The notes beneath the pieces were generated by a model that saw only the letters and a program-made list of their open reading frames with translations, did not search any database and had not been told where the DNA came from. Below are positions 35,657-43,873 of a stretch of 64,000 nt of DNA, piece by piece. This DNA comes from Chitinophagales bacterium (GTDB taxonomy: Bacteria > Bacteroidota > Bacteroidia > Chitinophagales > Chitinophagaceae). Within the stretch, counting starts at the first letter, position 1. The number at the start of each line of letters is the position of its first letter. The translations under genes and the position numbers were made by a program. The stretch covers positions 16,492-80,491 of the forward strand of contig JAATFP010000105.1 in assembly GCA_015655125.1 (NCBI GenBank). The letters run 5' to 3'.

Positions 35657-36667
35657 ATGTCAAAAGTGAACCTTAAAAAACTAGCATCAGAACTCGGTGT
35701 TTCCATATCTACAGTATCCAAAGCGTTGAAAGATAGCTATGAGATTGGCCAGGATACCAAAAAGAAAGTTTTAGAGAAAGCGAAGGAGCTTGGCTACAAG
35801 GCCAATCCTTACGCACGCTACATGCGTTATCAAAAAAGCAGCACGATTGCGATCGTGATCCCGGAAATGACGAACAGTTTTTTTCTGCAGGTGATCAATG
35901 GAGCGGAATCCATCGCGCGGGAAAAGGATTATCACCTGCTTATTTACATCACACATGAAGATGCGCAGAAAGAAATAGACATACTGAATCATTTGCAGAA
36001 TGGAAGAGTGGATGGTATCATGATGTCCCTGTCGTGTACCACTACAGATTACTCGCATCTGCATGCATGCATCAACAGCAATATACCGATCGTATTTTTT
36101 GATCGAATCTGCCACGAAATTGAAACAGTAAAGATCATTACGGACGATTTTGCCAGCGGCTTTGCTGCAACGGAACACCTGATCCAAAGCGGCTGTAAGG
36201 ACATCGCCTATTTATCCATTTCCGGAAATTTGTCGATCGATAATAAAAGGATGCAGGGTTATCTTGAAGCATTGGACAAGCACAATATCAAGCAGGATAA
36301 AAGACGGATCATCAAATGTACAAATGATGACAAAAGCAATTATAAAAAAATAAAAACACTGCTTACCGGCTCAAAAAAACCAGACGGCATTTTTGCATCG
36401 ATCGAGAAACTGGCGCTTACAACATACAGCGTATCTAAAGATCTGGAAATTAAGATCCCTGCAAAATTGAAAGTTATCTGCTTTTCAAATCTTGCAACTG
36501 CTGATTTTCTAAACCCGCCAATGACAACCATTACGCAACCAGCCAATGAAATGGGTGCCGCAGCTGCATCTCAACTATTCAAATATCTTGATAAAAAAGG
36601 CACAGAAATCAAGAATGAAAATATTGTAATCAAATCGGCATTAACTGTAAGAGGCTCGACTTTGTAG
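35657..36667 (+). CDS. LacI-family transcriptional regulator of the polysaccharide operon
   Basis: 336 residues. The N-terminal LacI helix-turn-helix is NLKKLASELGVSISTVSKAL, with a hinge EKAKELGYKANPYARYM. A periplasmic-binding-protein-like sensor domain follows (IAIVIPEMTNSFFLQVINGA, GRVDGIMMSLS, IVFFDRICHEIETVKIITDD, PPMTTITQPANEMGAAAASQ). It is divergent from susC and is probably a repressor or activator of the whole operon, induced by a monosaccharide or uronate released from the glycan. Most such operons use hybrid two-component or sigma/anti-sigma systems; a LacI protein is a less common alternative. Confidence 0.93.
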   Translation: MSKVNLKKLASELGVSISTVSKALKDSYEIGQDTKKKVLEKAKELGYKANPYARYMRYQKSSTIAIVIPEMTNSFFLQVINGAESIAREKDYHLLIYITHEDAQKEIDILNHLQNGRVDGIMMSLSCTTTDYSHLHACINSNIPIVFFDRICHEIETVKIITDDFASGFAATEHLIQSGCKDIAYLSISGNLSIDNKRMQGYLEALDKHNIKQDKRRIIKCTNDDKSNYKKIKTLLTGSKKPDGIFASIEKLALTTYSVSKDLEIKIPAKLKVICFSNLATADFLNPPMTTITQPANEMGAAAASQLFKYLDKKGTEIKNENIVIKSALTVRGSTL

Positions 36668-36698
36668 GTACCAGGTGTAAAAAAGCTGTACCTGACAT

Positions 36699-37980
36699 CT
36701 ATTCCGAAATAACCGGTGTTTCTCCGTCATCTCCGTCAAGTAGCGGAATATCACCAACGGACGCGCCGGCAATGCCTTTAACAGAACCATAGAGACCAGT
36801 GGTACTTAGCAAAACTTTCTCCAGTTGTTTTTCCCTTTCGCGCCACAGCTTTTCCATTTGCGCACGTTCTTTGGTGATGCTATTCCGCATCGAGATGAAC
36901 CCTTCAGCTATTGCTTCCACCTGTCCCTTAAATTCAACGCCGGTGAGATAATTGTACAGCATCTGCATTTTATCACCTTTGTTTTCTTCCCTTTTTTGAG
37001 CATCATAGATCTTTAAAAGTCCGTCGCGCAAGAGGTAAGAAACGCTGCTAACTTCCGTGAAATTGCAAACCCAGATGCCGTCCTTCTCACCAAAGCTATC
37101 CATGTCTTTTGGAAATGTTTGTGTAACCAAAATGGCAATATCCGCATTGCGGCTGCGCTTGTCGGCTTTCAATTTCTCTATCCAGTTACTGCTCCAGCCT
37201 TTTGTACGTTTGCTTTCATAGATGATTTTGCCGCATTCCTTACCGCCGCTGTTGCGAACGGTTTGAATGCAATCTGCACCTTCCACGCCTTTGCCTACTT
37301 CGTCGATAAGATCGAAGGGGAAGTTTTCTTTAAGAATTTCTTCCAGCAACAACTCCTGGCTCTCCCCCTGCCGCTGGCTAGAACTCTGTTCAGCCTTTCG
37401 TTTCATCTCGTCGATCAGCCTGTTCTGCTGATCGAGTTTCATCTCCAGTTCCTTATTGCGCAGTTGTTGTTCATTTTCGCGTAACGCATTTTTTTCCTGC
37501 TCCTGTAATCTTATTTGCTCGGCTATCTGTGCGCGTTCATCCTGCAGTTTTTTTTGCACCATGATCTCAAGTTCCTCCTCCTTATTCTTTAACTGCTGTT
37601 CCTTCTTTAAAAACTCCAGTTCCTTTTTCCTTGATTCTTTCAGTTTCTCTTCCGCATCATTGGTGCTTTCCTGCAATACACGGAGTTTATTCTCATAATC
37701 GGCGGTAATGCTTTTCATTAGCCGCTCCTGTATTTCCTGTTCCTGTTTTAATTTTTCCTTCTGAAGCTTTTGTGCAAATAATTCATTTTCCTGCTTTTTC
37801 TTTTCTTCAAAAGATTGCTGATCTGCCTCCAGTTTTTTCTTTTCCTCTTCCATTTTGGACAATGATTGCCGTAATTCGGCCTGGTATTTTTGCTGGTATT
37901 TTTTTTTCAATATCGGCAGCCAGTACATCCTCTACATCAAACACGTTCCCGCAATTGGGACACTTAATATCATTTGGCAT
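36699..37980 (-). CDS. DUF2130 coiled-coil nuclease-like protein, frameshifted at N-terminus
   Basis: The main frame (36699-37928) encodes a long Glu/Lys/Gln coiled coil (about residues 10-185) and then the DUF2130 domain (DLIDEVGKGVEGADCIQTVR, KIIYESKRTKGWSSNWIEKL, NADIAILVTQTFP), which resembles a PD-(D/E)XK restriction-like fold. The family normally begins with a zinc-ribbon segment. Here that segment, MPNDIKCPNCGNVFDVEDVL, starts from an ATG at 37978-37980 but is in the other frame; the two join at a run of nine A (37899-37907 on the plus strand as T9). With eight A the frame is continuous (ADIEKKYQQKYQ). So the gene has a one-base homopolymer insertion here, or depends on slippage. Alternatively a shorter protein starts at the ATG at 37928. 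Confidence 0.85.
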
Positions 37981-38010
37981 GTTGCTAATTTTTAGTTTGT
38001 AAATATAAAT

Positions 38011-38037
38011 AAAAACCTCTCCGTGAAGGAGAGGTTT
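38011..38037 (-). terminator. Terminator of tRNA-Leu(GAG)
   Basis: On the minus strand AAACCTCTCC and GGAGAGGTTT pair around five bases and are followed by TTATTTATATT. It starts two bases after the tRNA 3' end. Confidence 0.8.
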
Positions 38038-38038
38038 G

Positions 38039-38125
38039 TGCGGTCAATCAGATTCGAACTGACACGCCCGTTGTGTGGGCGCTACCACCTCAAGGTAGTG
38101 CGTCTACCAATTTCGCCATGACCGC
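38039..38125 (-). tRNA. tRNA-Leu (anticodon GAG)
   Basis: Minus strand, 87 nt, beginning GCGGTCATGGCGAAATTGGT and ending GACCGCA. Acceptor stem GCGGTC/GACCGC, anticodon loop TTGAGGT within CTACC/GGTAG (anticodon GAG), a long variable arm typical of Leu tRNA, and the T-loop GTTCGAATC. CCA is not encoded. Confidence 0.93.
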
Positions 38126-38139
38126 ATTTTTGAGGAATG

Positions 38140-38147
38140 CAAATTTA
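38140..38147 (-). promoter_or_regulatory. Candidate -7 box (TAAATTTG) of tRNA-Leu(GAG)
   Basis: TAAATTTG on the minus strand fits TAnnTTTG, 14 bases upstream of the mature tRNA 5' end. Confidence 0.5.
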
Positions 38148-38264
38148 AGGTTAATAGGCCAATTTAAAGCAGGAACACCATATTTTTTTAAATACTGCTG
38201 CTTTTAAACAAATATGATTGTCAGTCCCCCATCGCAAAAAATAGTATAGCCTGTGCGCAATCAT

Positions 38265-39416
38265 TTATTTTTTCAATAAGATCCTGAAAGTAGTACCCTT
38301 GCCGGGTTCCGACTGTTTTACAAACAATTCGCCTTTATGATATTGGTTGATGATCCTTTTACTAAGTGATAGCCCAAGCCCCCAGCCACGCTTTTTGGTG
38401 GTAAAGCCCGGTTTAAAAACGTTCCCGATATTTTTGCTGCTGATGCCTTTCCCGCTGTCCTTTACGTCGATGATGATCTGCGCCGTTTCATTTTTTATAC
38501 TGATAGTAATACTCCCCTTGCCGTCCATGGCATCGAGCGCATTTTTCAGAAGATTTTCTATTACCCAATCAAACAATGGCGGATTGATCATACCCGTTAT
38601 TTCTGTTTCGCCAAAAGTTTCCACCACAAAACTCACCTTATCGGGTGCACGTCTTTTGATATACGACACCATGCTTTCCACTTGCGTCACCAGGTCCTTC
38701 TCTTCCAGTTGCGGCGTACTTCCGATCTTACCAAAGCGGTCACTCACCAATATCAATCTTTCCACATCTTTGCTCATTTCCGCAGCAATCTTCTCATTTC
38801 CCGGCATATCTTTCAGCATTTCCACCCAACCTTGCAGAGATGATATCGGTGTTCCAAGCTGGTGCGCGGTTTCCTTTGCCATGCCCGCCCACACCTGATT
38901 TTGCGTACTTTTATTGCGGGTAGTGATTGCATAAACAATCACTATGATGAACAGTGCCATTACCCCCAATTGAACGATCGGGAAATACCGGATCTGTTTC
39001 AACAGTGCCGACTCACCATAGTATACAAGATTATTTTGTTTAAGGTCATAAGGGTTTTTCCAGATGATGGGCGCGTTAGAATTTTTAAATTCCCTTAACT
39101 TCTTTTGAAGATAATTCGCATCATGAACAATCAGGTTGCTGTCAAGGTTATAGTGATCGAGAATACTGTCAGTTTCGGTAACGGCGATCATCGGGATATC
39201 CTTATTATTTTCTGTGAGTACCTTACTGGAAAGGATCGTTGGCGTGGTATTTATATTGTTGGCCTCTTTTACTGCTTCTACCCATTGCTCGACTTTTTGC
39301 TTTTCTTCAAGCGAAATTTTCTTTGCAAGAAAATTTGAAAAGAAGATGCTCGCGGTTACAATGGCCACGGCGATCAATAATAATATGGTGCGCCAGTTAA
39401 AGATGCGGGAAAACAT
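38265..39416 (-). CDS. Membrane-bound sensor histidine kinase
   Basis: 383 residues from ATG at 39416. Two membrane segments (TILLLIAVAIVTASIFFSNF near the N-terminus; PIVQLGVMALFIIVIVYAIT about 155-175) flank an extracytoplasmic region of about 120 residues. The kinase core shows the H-box MAKETAHQLGTPISSLQGW, an N-box VIENLLKNALDAMDG, and G-boxes DVKDSGKGIS and KRGWGLGLSLSKRI. It autophosphorylates the His of AHQLGTP and should pass phosphate to a response regulator, which is not found next to it. The signal is unknown. Confidence 0.93.
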   Translation of the reverse strand: MFSRIFNWRTILLLIAVAIVTASIFFSNFLAKKISLEEKQKVEQWVEAVKEANNINTTPTILSSKVLTENNKDIPMIAVTETDSILDHYNLDSNLIVHDANYLQKKLREFKNSNAPIIWKNPYDLKQNNLVYYGESALLKQIRYFPIVQLGVMALFIIVIVYAITTRNKSTQNQVWAGMAKETAHQLGTPISSLQGWVEMLKDMPGNEKIAAEMSKDVERLILVSDRFGKIGSTPQLEEKDLVTQVESMVSYIKRRAPDKVSFVVETFGETEITGMINPPLFDWVIENLLKNALDAMDGKGSITISIKNETAQIIIDVKDSGKGISSKNIGNVFKPGFTTKKRGWGLGLSLSKRIINQYHKGELFVKQSEPGKGTTFRILLKK

Positions 39417-39442
39417 GCTTAAAAATAGCAATTAGTTTTTTA

Positions 39443-39471
39443 AGTTTAGGGTTTAGGGTTTAGCGATTAGA
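39443..39471. repeat. GTTTAGGGTTTAGCGATTAG repeat
   Basis: AGTTTAGGGTTTAGGGTTT then AGCGATTAGA lies just upstream of the histidine kinase start. Similar units are at 45618-45648, 49387-49446 and 51816-51844 (GTTTAGAGATGAGCGATTAG type). Confidence 0.55.
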
Positions 39472-39520
39472 TTTTTATCAGTATAGAAGTTTAATGATTC
39501 CTGATTCAGTAGCCGGAAAC

Positions 39521-39550
39521 AAAAAGGCCTCAGCTTATAACTGAGGCTTT
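39521..39550 (-). terminator. Terminator of tRNA-Leu(UAA)
   Basis: Minus strand: AAAGCCTCAG and CTGAGGC pair around TTATAAG, followed by CTTTTTG. It directly follows the tRNA. Confidence 0.75.
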
Positions 39551-39551
39551 G

Positions 39552-39637
39552 TACCCGGGAACGGAATTGAACCGTCACTCGCATTGCTGCGAACGGGATT
39601 TTAAGTCCCGCGTGTCTACCAGTTTCACCACCCGGGT
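39552..39637 (-). tRNA. tRNA-Leu (anticodon UAA)
   Basis: Minus strand, 86 nt, starting ACCCGGGTGGTGAAACTGGT and ending CCCGGGTA. The anticodon loop CTTAAAA within CGGGA/TCCCG gives anticodon TAA, with a long variable arm and the T-loop GTTCAATTC. CCA is not encoded. Confidence 0.92.
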
Positions 39638-39698
39638 GACACTATCTAATTTATTAAAAAAAATCAATAGTCATTTTCCCTTGATGAACCAGATAGAG

Positions 39699-39731
39699 AA
39701 AAAAAAAGCAGATAACATTTAGCTATCTGCC
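39699..39731 (-). terminator. Terminator of tRNA-Gly(GCC)
   Basis: Minus strand: GCAGATA and TATCTGC pair around AGCTAAATG-like loop, followed by nine T. Its position suggests that at least part of the tRNA-Gly transcripts end here rather than read into tRNA-Leu(UAA). Confidence 0.75.
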
Positions 39732-39740
39732 TTGACTCTG

Positions 39741-39813
<73 letters not shown>

Positions 39814-39848
39814 GTTATTAAAAAAGAACTTTTTTGTTTTTGGGATTG

Positions 39849-39879
39849 CAAAAATAAGGGTTGTTTCACAAAATCCAAA
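39849..39879 (-). promoter_or_regulatory. Promoter of tRNA-Gly (TTTG, N19, TATTTTTG)
   Basis: On the minus strand TTTG and TATTTTTG are spaced by 19 bases, a full match to the Bacteroidota -33/-7 consensus. The -7 part lies in CCCTTATTTTTGCAATC, which recurs exactly upstream of the small membrane protein gene (40105-40121). Confidence 0.7.
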
Positions 39880-39884
39880 AAAAA

Positions 39885-40088
39885 TTATTTATATTTTGGA
39901 TTATACAAAGTATTGTCGGGAACATTCACTTCCGGATGACCTTTGTAACGATGTGTATACAAATTATAGCAGCCGCCCAGTACGAATGCCAGCACCAAAA
40001 ACACCTGGCAGAACCAGATAAAACGCGAAGAAGATACCCAATTGTGAGCAAAATCCTTTTGCTCATTTTCCTTTAATTCTTGTTGCAT
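39885..40088 (-). CDS. Small single-pass membrane protein of unknown function
   Basis: 67 residues: a charged N-terminus (MQQELKENEQKDFAHNW), one membrane segment (FIWFCQVFLVLAFVLGGCYN) and a short basic and Tyr/Asn-rich tail outside or inside the membrane (THRYKGHPEVNVPDNTLYNP). No family is recognised. Support for a real gene is the membrane segment and a good -7 box (TATTTTTG at 40108-40115, minus strand) 20 bases before the ATG. Its promoter core matches that of the downstream tRNA-Gly gene. Confidence 0.65.
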   Translation of the reverse strand: MQQELKENEQKDFAHNWVSSSRFIWFCQVFLVLAFVLGGCYNLYTHRYKGHPEVNVPDNTLYNPKYK

Positions 40089-40107
40089 TTGTGTTAATTT
40101 TCGATTG

Positions 40108-40115
40108 CAAAAATA
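40108..40115 (-). promoter_or_regulatory. -7 box (TATTTTTG) of the small membrane protein gene
   Basis: Minus-strand TATTTTTG within CCCTTATTTTTGCAATC, identical over 17 bases to the tRNA-Gly promoter at 39845-39861. Confidence 0.55.
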
Positions 40116-40136
40116 AGGGCTTCCTGTTAAAAAAAA

Positions 40137-41168
40137 TTATTTGTTGCCAACAATTTCAAAAAACGTTTTTTTTCTTCTGATGAAATAATCCCACACAACA
40201 CTTCCACGATACCAGCCGCTCACCGTGCCCTTTCTGCTTTTGGGAAAGATAGACTTTTTCTTTTCAAACAACAACCATTTTCCAAAATGAAAATGCGCCC
40301 TGATTACTGTAAAAAAAAATGAGGTATCGCCCGTAAATAATTCCTTCCATGCGGCAAGGCCGTCGAGCGCCATCCGAAACGGAATCTTCCAAAGCGCCAC
40401 GTACCATCGCAGGTTTTTGCAAAGCATGATAAGATTGTTTCGAAAATTCAAAAAATTCTTACGACTGTTCCCTTTAGGCAAAGTGCCGCCGCCCACATGA
40501 TACACTACAGAAGCGGGCTGGACGAAGATCTTGTAGCCGCTTAATTGCAATCGCCAGCACAGATCGATCTCTTCCTGGTGGGCAAAGAAATATTCATCGA
40601 GGCCGCCAACTTCGTGATATTTCTCCGCTTTGATAAACAAGGCTGCGCCGCTTGCCCAAAAACATTGACGTATATTATCATATTGTCCGTTGTCTTTTTC
40701 GCAATGTTCAAATATGCGCCCGCGCGCGAATGGATAACCCAAATTATCAAGCCAGCCACCACATGCGCCGGCGTATTCAAACATATCTTTCTGATGGTAG
40801 CTTAATAGCTTGGGCTGGCATGCGGCAATGGAGCTATCCGATTCCATGAGTTCGACTACCGGTTCTATCCAGGCGCGATCCACTTCCACGTCGCTGTTGA
40901 GCAATACATAATAATCGCTTTTTACATTGCGAAGCGCCTCGTTATATCCACCGGCAAAGCCTTTGTTAGAATCGTTGATGATCAGTTCTACGGCGGGAAA
41001 ATTATTTCTTAAAAACTGAACCGAATCATCCGTTGACGCGTTGTCTGCGACAATCACCCGCTTTTTAATATAGGTTGAAGCAATAACCGATGGCAGAAAT
41101 TTTTCTAAAAATTTCTGCCCGTTCCAGTTCAATATTACGACCGCTACCTCTGGTGTATGATGTATCAT
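40137..41168 (-). CDS. Glycosyltransferase family 2 (rhamnosyltransferase-like)
   Basis: 343 residues from MIHHTPEVAVVILNWNGQKF (a GTG two codons upstream is possible). The GT-A fold is clear: VVILNWNG, VIVADNASTDDSVQFLRNNF, DSNKGFAGGYNEALRN, LLNSDVEVDRAW (the DxD-type motif), ASGAALFIKAEKYHEVGGLD, FFAHQEEIDLCWRLQLSGYK and VVYHVGGGTLPKGN. The C-terminal part is long and may associate with the membrane. It transfers a sugar from a nucleotide sugar to a cell-surface glycan; acceptor unknown. Confidence 0.92.
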   Translation of the reverse strand: MIHHTPEVAVVILNWNGQKFLEKFLPSVIASTYIKKRVIVADNASTDDSVQFLRNNFPAVELIINDSNKGFAGGYNEALRNVKSDYYVLLNSDVEVDRAWIEPVVELMESDSSIAACQPKLLSYHQKDMFEYAGACGGWLDNLGYPFARGRIFEHCEKDNGQYDNIRQCFWASGAALFIKAEKYHEVGGLDEYFFAHQEEIDLCWRLQLSGYKIFVQPASVVYHVGGGTLPKGNSRKNFLNFRNNLIMLCKNLRWYVALWKIPFRMALDGLAAWKELFTGDTSFFFTVIRAHFHFGKWLLFEKKKSIFPKSRKGTVSGWYRGSVVWDYFIRRKKTFFEIVGNK

Positions 41169-41259
41169 CGCCACAAACTTACTACTTCAGCAGGATTTAC
41201 GGTTTTTTGTTCGTCGTGATTTGAGAAAATGCCGGTGGGGCGATGGTGATTTTCTTTTG

Positions 41260-41286
41260 GGTTGACAACCCTATGGGTTGTCAACC
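41260..41286. repeat. Perfect 12-bp palindrome around TAT
   Basis: GGTTGACAACCC and GGGTTGTCAACC pair perfectly with a three-base loop. It ends on the stop codon of the phosphopantetheinyl transferase gene. No T tract follows on the minus strand, so it is not a classical terminator for that gene. Confidence 0.7.
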
Positions 41287-41915
41287 TATTTTTCGGTGAT
41301 CAAAAATGCCAGGCTGATGCCATTAAACATCAACGCATGTACTTTCAAAGGCCAGACCTCTTCCTTGTTAAAAGAACAATTTGCCACAAAAGCAAAATCA
41401 TTCGGCTCAATATCATGGATCGTCATATGGCCACGAAAATCCACCTTTCCACTCCCATACCATTTGAACATCGCTTCTTTGATACTCCATGCTATCGTAA
41501 GCGCCTGCCGCCTGTCTGTCGACAACGCACCGATCTTATTCAATTCGGATTGTGTGAGAAACTTGTGCTGGATCCTTTCAATCTTTTCCTGCGGAACTTC
41601 AATGTCCACTCCAACGCGATTCCTGGAACTTGCAATTACCGCAGCATATTCACCACAATGAGAAATGGAAAAATGGTATTGCTCATCCTGCAAAAACGGT
41701 TTACGCGTGCCGGCAATACGAATAAGCTCCAATGGGAAATCGGGAAACAATTGTTTCAAAACATACCTGCCGGCAAGATGTTGCAATCTTTTATGCGGAT
41801 GGGTGATACTGTTTTGCAAAATCACTTTTCCCAAAAAAAAATCCTCATCCTCGGCAATATGCCACACACCGAGTTTGGTGCAGGAGTTGATATTTTGTTG
41901 GTAAACCAGCGGCAT
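41286..41915 (-). CDS. 4'-phosphopantetheinyl transferase
   Basis: 209 residues, Sfp-type. The metal-binding motif is VGVDIEVPQEKI (D-x-E) and the second motif WSIKEAMFKWYGSGKVDFRG (the typical WSxKEA). It attaches the phosphopantetheine arm of CoA to carrier proteins (acyl carrier protein or larger synthases). The family includes both housekeeping AcpS-like and secondary-metabolism enzymes; no synthase is nearby, so fatty acid ACP is the likeliest partner. Its stop is at the palindrome. Confidence 0.93.
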   Translation of the reverse strand: MPLVYQQNINSCTKLGVWHIAEDEDFFLGKVILQNSITHPHKRLQHLAGRYVLKQLFPDFPLELIRIAGTRKPFLQDEQYHFSISHCGEYAAVIASSRNRVGVDIEVPQEKIERIQHKFLTQSELNKIGALSTDRRQALTIAWSIKEAMFKWYGSGKVDFRGHMTIHDIEPNDFAFVANCSFNKEEVWPLKVHALMFNGISLAFLITEK

Positions 41916-42057
41916 TGGAAAAATGTATATTTGAGATTGTTAATTTAAGATTTTAGATTTGCAGCTTAAACCCGCATTTGCTCAATAAAGGTATGCAGTA
42001 AAAGTGAGTGACACAACGATGCCGCCACAAGGAACTGAAGTCCGTCAACAAAAAAAC

Positions 42058-42594
42058 ATGATACTCAGCGATACCCGCATTTTGGAAGAGATAGAAAAAG
42101 GCACCATCAGGATTGCTCCGTACGACCGTAACTGCCTTGGCAGCAACAGCTACGACGTACATCTCGGAAAGAACCTTGCTACGTACGAACACGCCGAACT
42201 TGATGCAAAGAAGCACAATACAATCAGGCACTTCGAAATTCCGGATGAAGGAATTTTATTGCTGCCGCACATGTTTTATCTTGGTGTTACAGAAGAATAT
42301 ACTGAAACGCATGCACATGTTCCATTTCTTGAAGGCAAATCTTCTACAGGAAGGCTGGGCATCGACATCCATGCAACTGCAGGCAAAGGAGATGTGGGAT
42401 TTTGCGGAAACTGGACGCTGGAAATTTCTGTAAAGCAGCCAGTTCGTGTATATAAAGGAATGCCGATCGGCCAGCTGATCTACTTTCCTGTGGAAGGCGA
42501 CATAGAGGTAAAATATAACCAAAAGAAAAATGCAAAATACAGCGGCCAGCCTGATAAGCCGGTGGAAAGCATGATGTGGAAGAACCAGTTTTAG
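42058..42594 (+). CDS. dcd: dCTP deaminase
   Basis: 178 residues from ATG at 42058, giving the standard N-terminus MILSDTRILEEIEKG; a GTG 54 bases upstream is open but the family starts here. Motifs: LGSNSYDVHLGKNL, VPFLEGKSSTGRLGIDIHAT (the catalytic Glu and phosphate-binding loop), GFCGNWTLEIS and YSGQPDKPV. It converts dCTP to dUTP for thymidylate synthesis; a bifunctional form would give dUMP, and this cannot be decided here. Confidence 0.95.
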   Translation: MILSDTRILEEIEKGTIRIAPYDRNCLGSNSYDVHLGKNLATYEHAELDAKKHNTIRHFEIPDEGILLLPHMFYLGVTEEYTETHAHVPFLEGKSSTGRLGIDIHATAGKGDVGFCGNWTLEISVKQPVRVYKGMPIGQLIYFPVEGDIEVKYNQKKNAKYSGQPDKPVESMMWKNQF

Positions 42595-42708
42595 TGTAGG
42601 GGTTAGGCGTGCAGGCTTAACATATAAAATTATTAAAAGAGCTTTTGAATAGCTAGTCCCATACTAAACATCTAACCGTATAAACGCTCATCTTGCAATG
42701 AACCTGAT

Positions 42709-43776
42709 ATGAAAATACTATCACTCATTTTTTTTACAACTATTTTTTGCTTCGCAAAAAGTTTTTCTCAAACGCCCGCTGATTCCTTATTGAATTTTAT
42801 TGTGTCTAATAAATCCCGGTCATCGATCTACCTGGTGCAAAATGATACGGTGCTTGCGCATGTAAATGAAAATACATTGATGCCATTGGCAAGTACTGTC
42901 AAGATCATGGTGGCCATAGAATTTGCGAAGCAGGCTGCGCAAAATGTGATCGATGAGGAAGAATATGTTCCACTTTCGGAGCTTGATAAATACTATCTTC
43001 CCAATACAGATGGCAATGCACATCCGCATTGGCTGGATTATGAAAAAAAACTCGGTCATATCCGCCACGACAGCGCAAAACTGATCGATGTTGCGCGGGG
43101 CATGATCATATTCAGCAGCAATGCCAATACAGAATATCTGATGGACCTGCTGGGATTTGATAATGTTAAAAACAACATTCAGCTGTTTGACCTGAAGCAA
43201 CACACTGCAATCTATCCTTTGGTGGCGGCGCTGTTTATGTATCAGAATCCGAAGAATAAAAACGAGGACAATGTTTTGAAAGGGATAAAAAAATTATCCG
43301 ATCAGGAGTATAGCAGGTACATTTTCGATATGCACAATGCCTTAAAATTCAGCCCTGCACTGAAAGAAAAATTTCGCCCCCAGGATCTAACTATGAAAAT
43401 GCAAAAAGCATGGAGCGACCGGCTGCCTGCATCTACTACAAAGGAATATGCTAAGATCTGCAAGATCTTAAATAACCGGAAATACTTTGATGAAAACACT
43501 TATGGCATTTTATCAGAAGTGATGGAATCGGTCATGGAAAACCCTGCGAATCAAAAATGGCTCAAACATGCGGGAATGAAAGGCGGAAGCACGGCATGGG
43601 TATTGACCAAAGCAGTGTACGCCACTTTGAAAGACGATACAAAACTGGAACTGGTATATTTTTTCAATGAACTTACCGAAAGCGAAAATGCACAACTGCA
43701 GAAATGGATGAACGCATTTGAATTGCGCGTATTGAGCGATCCGGGTTTCAGGGAGAAGATCAAAATTATTTTATAA
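42709..43776 (+). CDS. Secreted serine hydrolase, class A beta-lactamase fold
   Basis: 355 residues with a signal peptide (LIFFTTIFCFAKSFSQ). The catalytic Ser-x-x-Lys is LASTVKIMVAIEF (Ser about 62), SSNANTEYLMDLLG is the SxN-type loop and KGGSTAWVL the Lys-Thr/Ser-Gly-type triad. There is no clear Glu166 omega loop typical of active class A beta-lactamases, so a penicillin-interacting or peptidase role in the cell wall is possible. Periplasmic. Stands between dcd and a convergent DUF3810 gene. Confidence 0.85.
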   Translation: MKILSLIFFTTIFCFAKSFSQTPADSLLNFIVSNKSRSSIYLVQNDTVLAHVNENTLMPLASTVKIMVAIEFAKQAAQNVIDEEEYVPLSELDKYYLPNTDGNAHPHWLDYEKKLGHIRHDSAKLIDVARGMIIFSSNANTEYLMDLLGFDNVKNNIQLFDLKQHTAIYPLVAALFMYQNPKNKNEDNVLKGIKKLSDQEYSRYIFDMHNALKFSPALKEKFRPQDLTMKMQKAWSDRLPASTTKEYAKICKILNNRKYFDENTYGILSEVMESVMENPANQKWLKHAGMKGGSTAWVLTKAVYATLKDDTKLELVYFFNELTESENAQLQKWMNAFELRVLSDPGFREKIKIIL

Positions 43777-43873
43777 TTGCGCTTCTTTTTATTTCTTCAT
43801 AACGATCCGGATATTCTATACGGTCTCCTTTCCACTGAAACCTGATCTGTGTTCATTTTTTTCAGGAAGCCTA

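Noticed and set aside
39443..39471. Telomere-like TTTAGGG tandem
   Set aside because: Only two to three units occur and they merge into a dispersed intergenic repeat family; nothing suggests a telomere.
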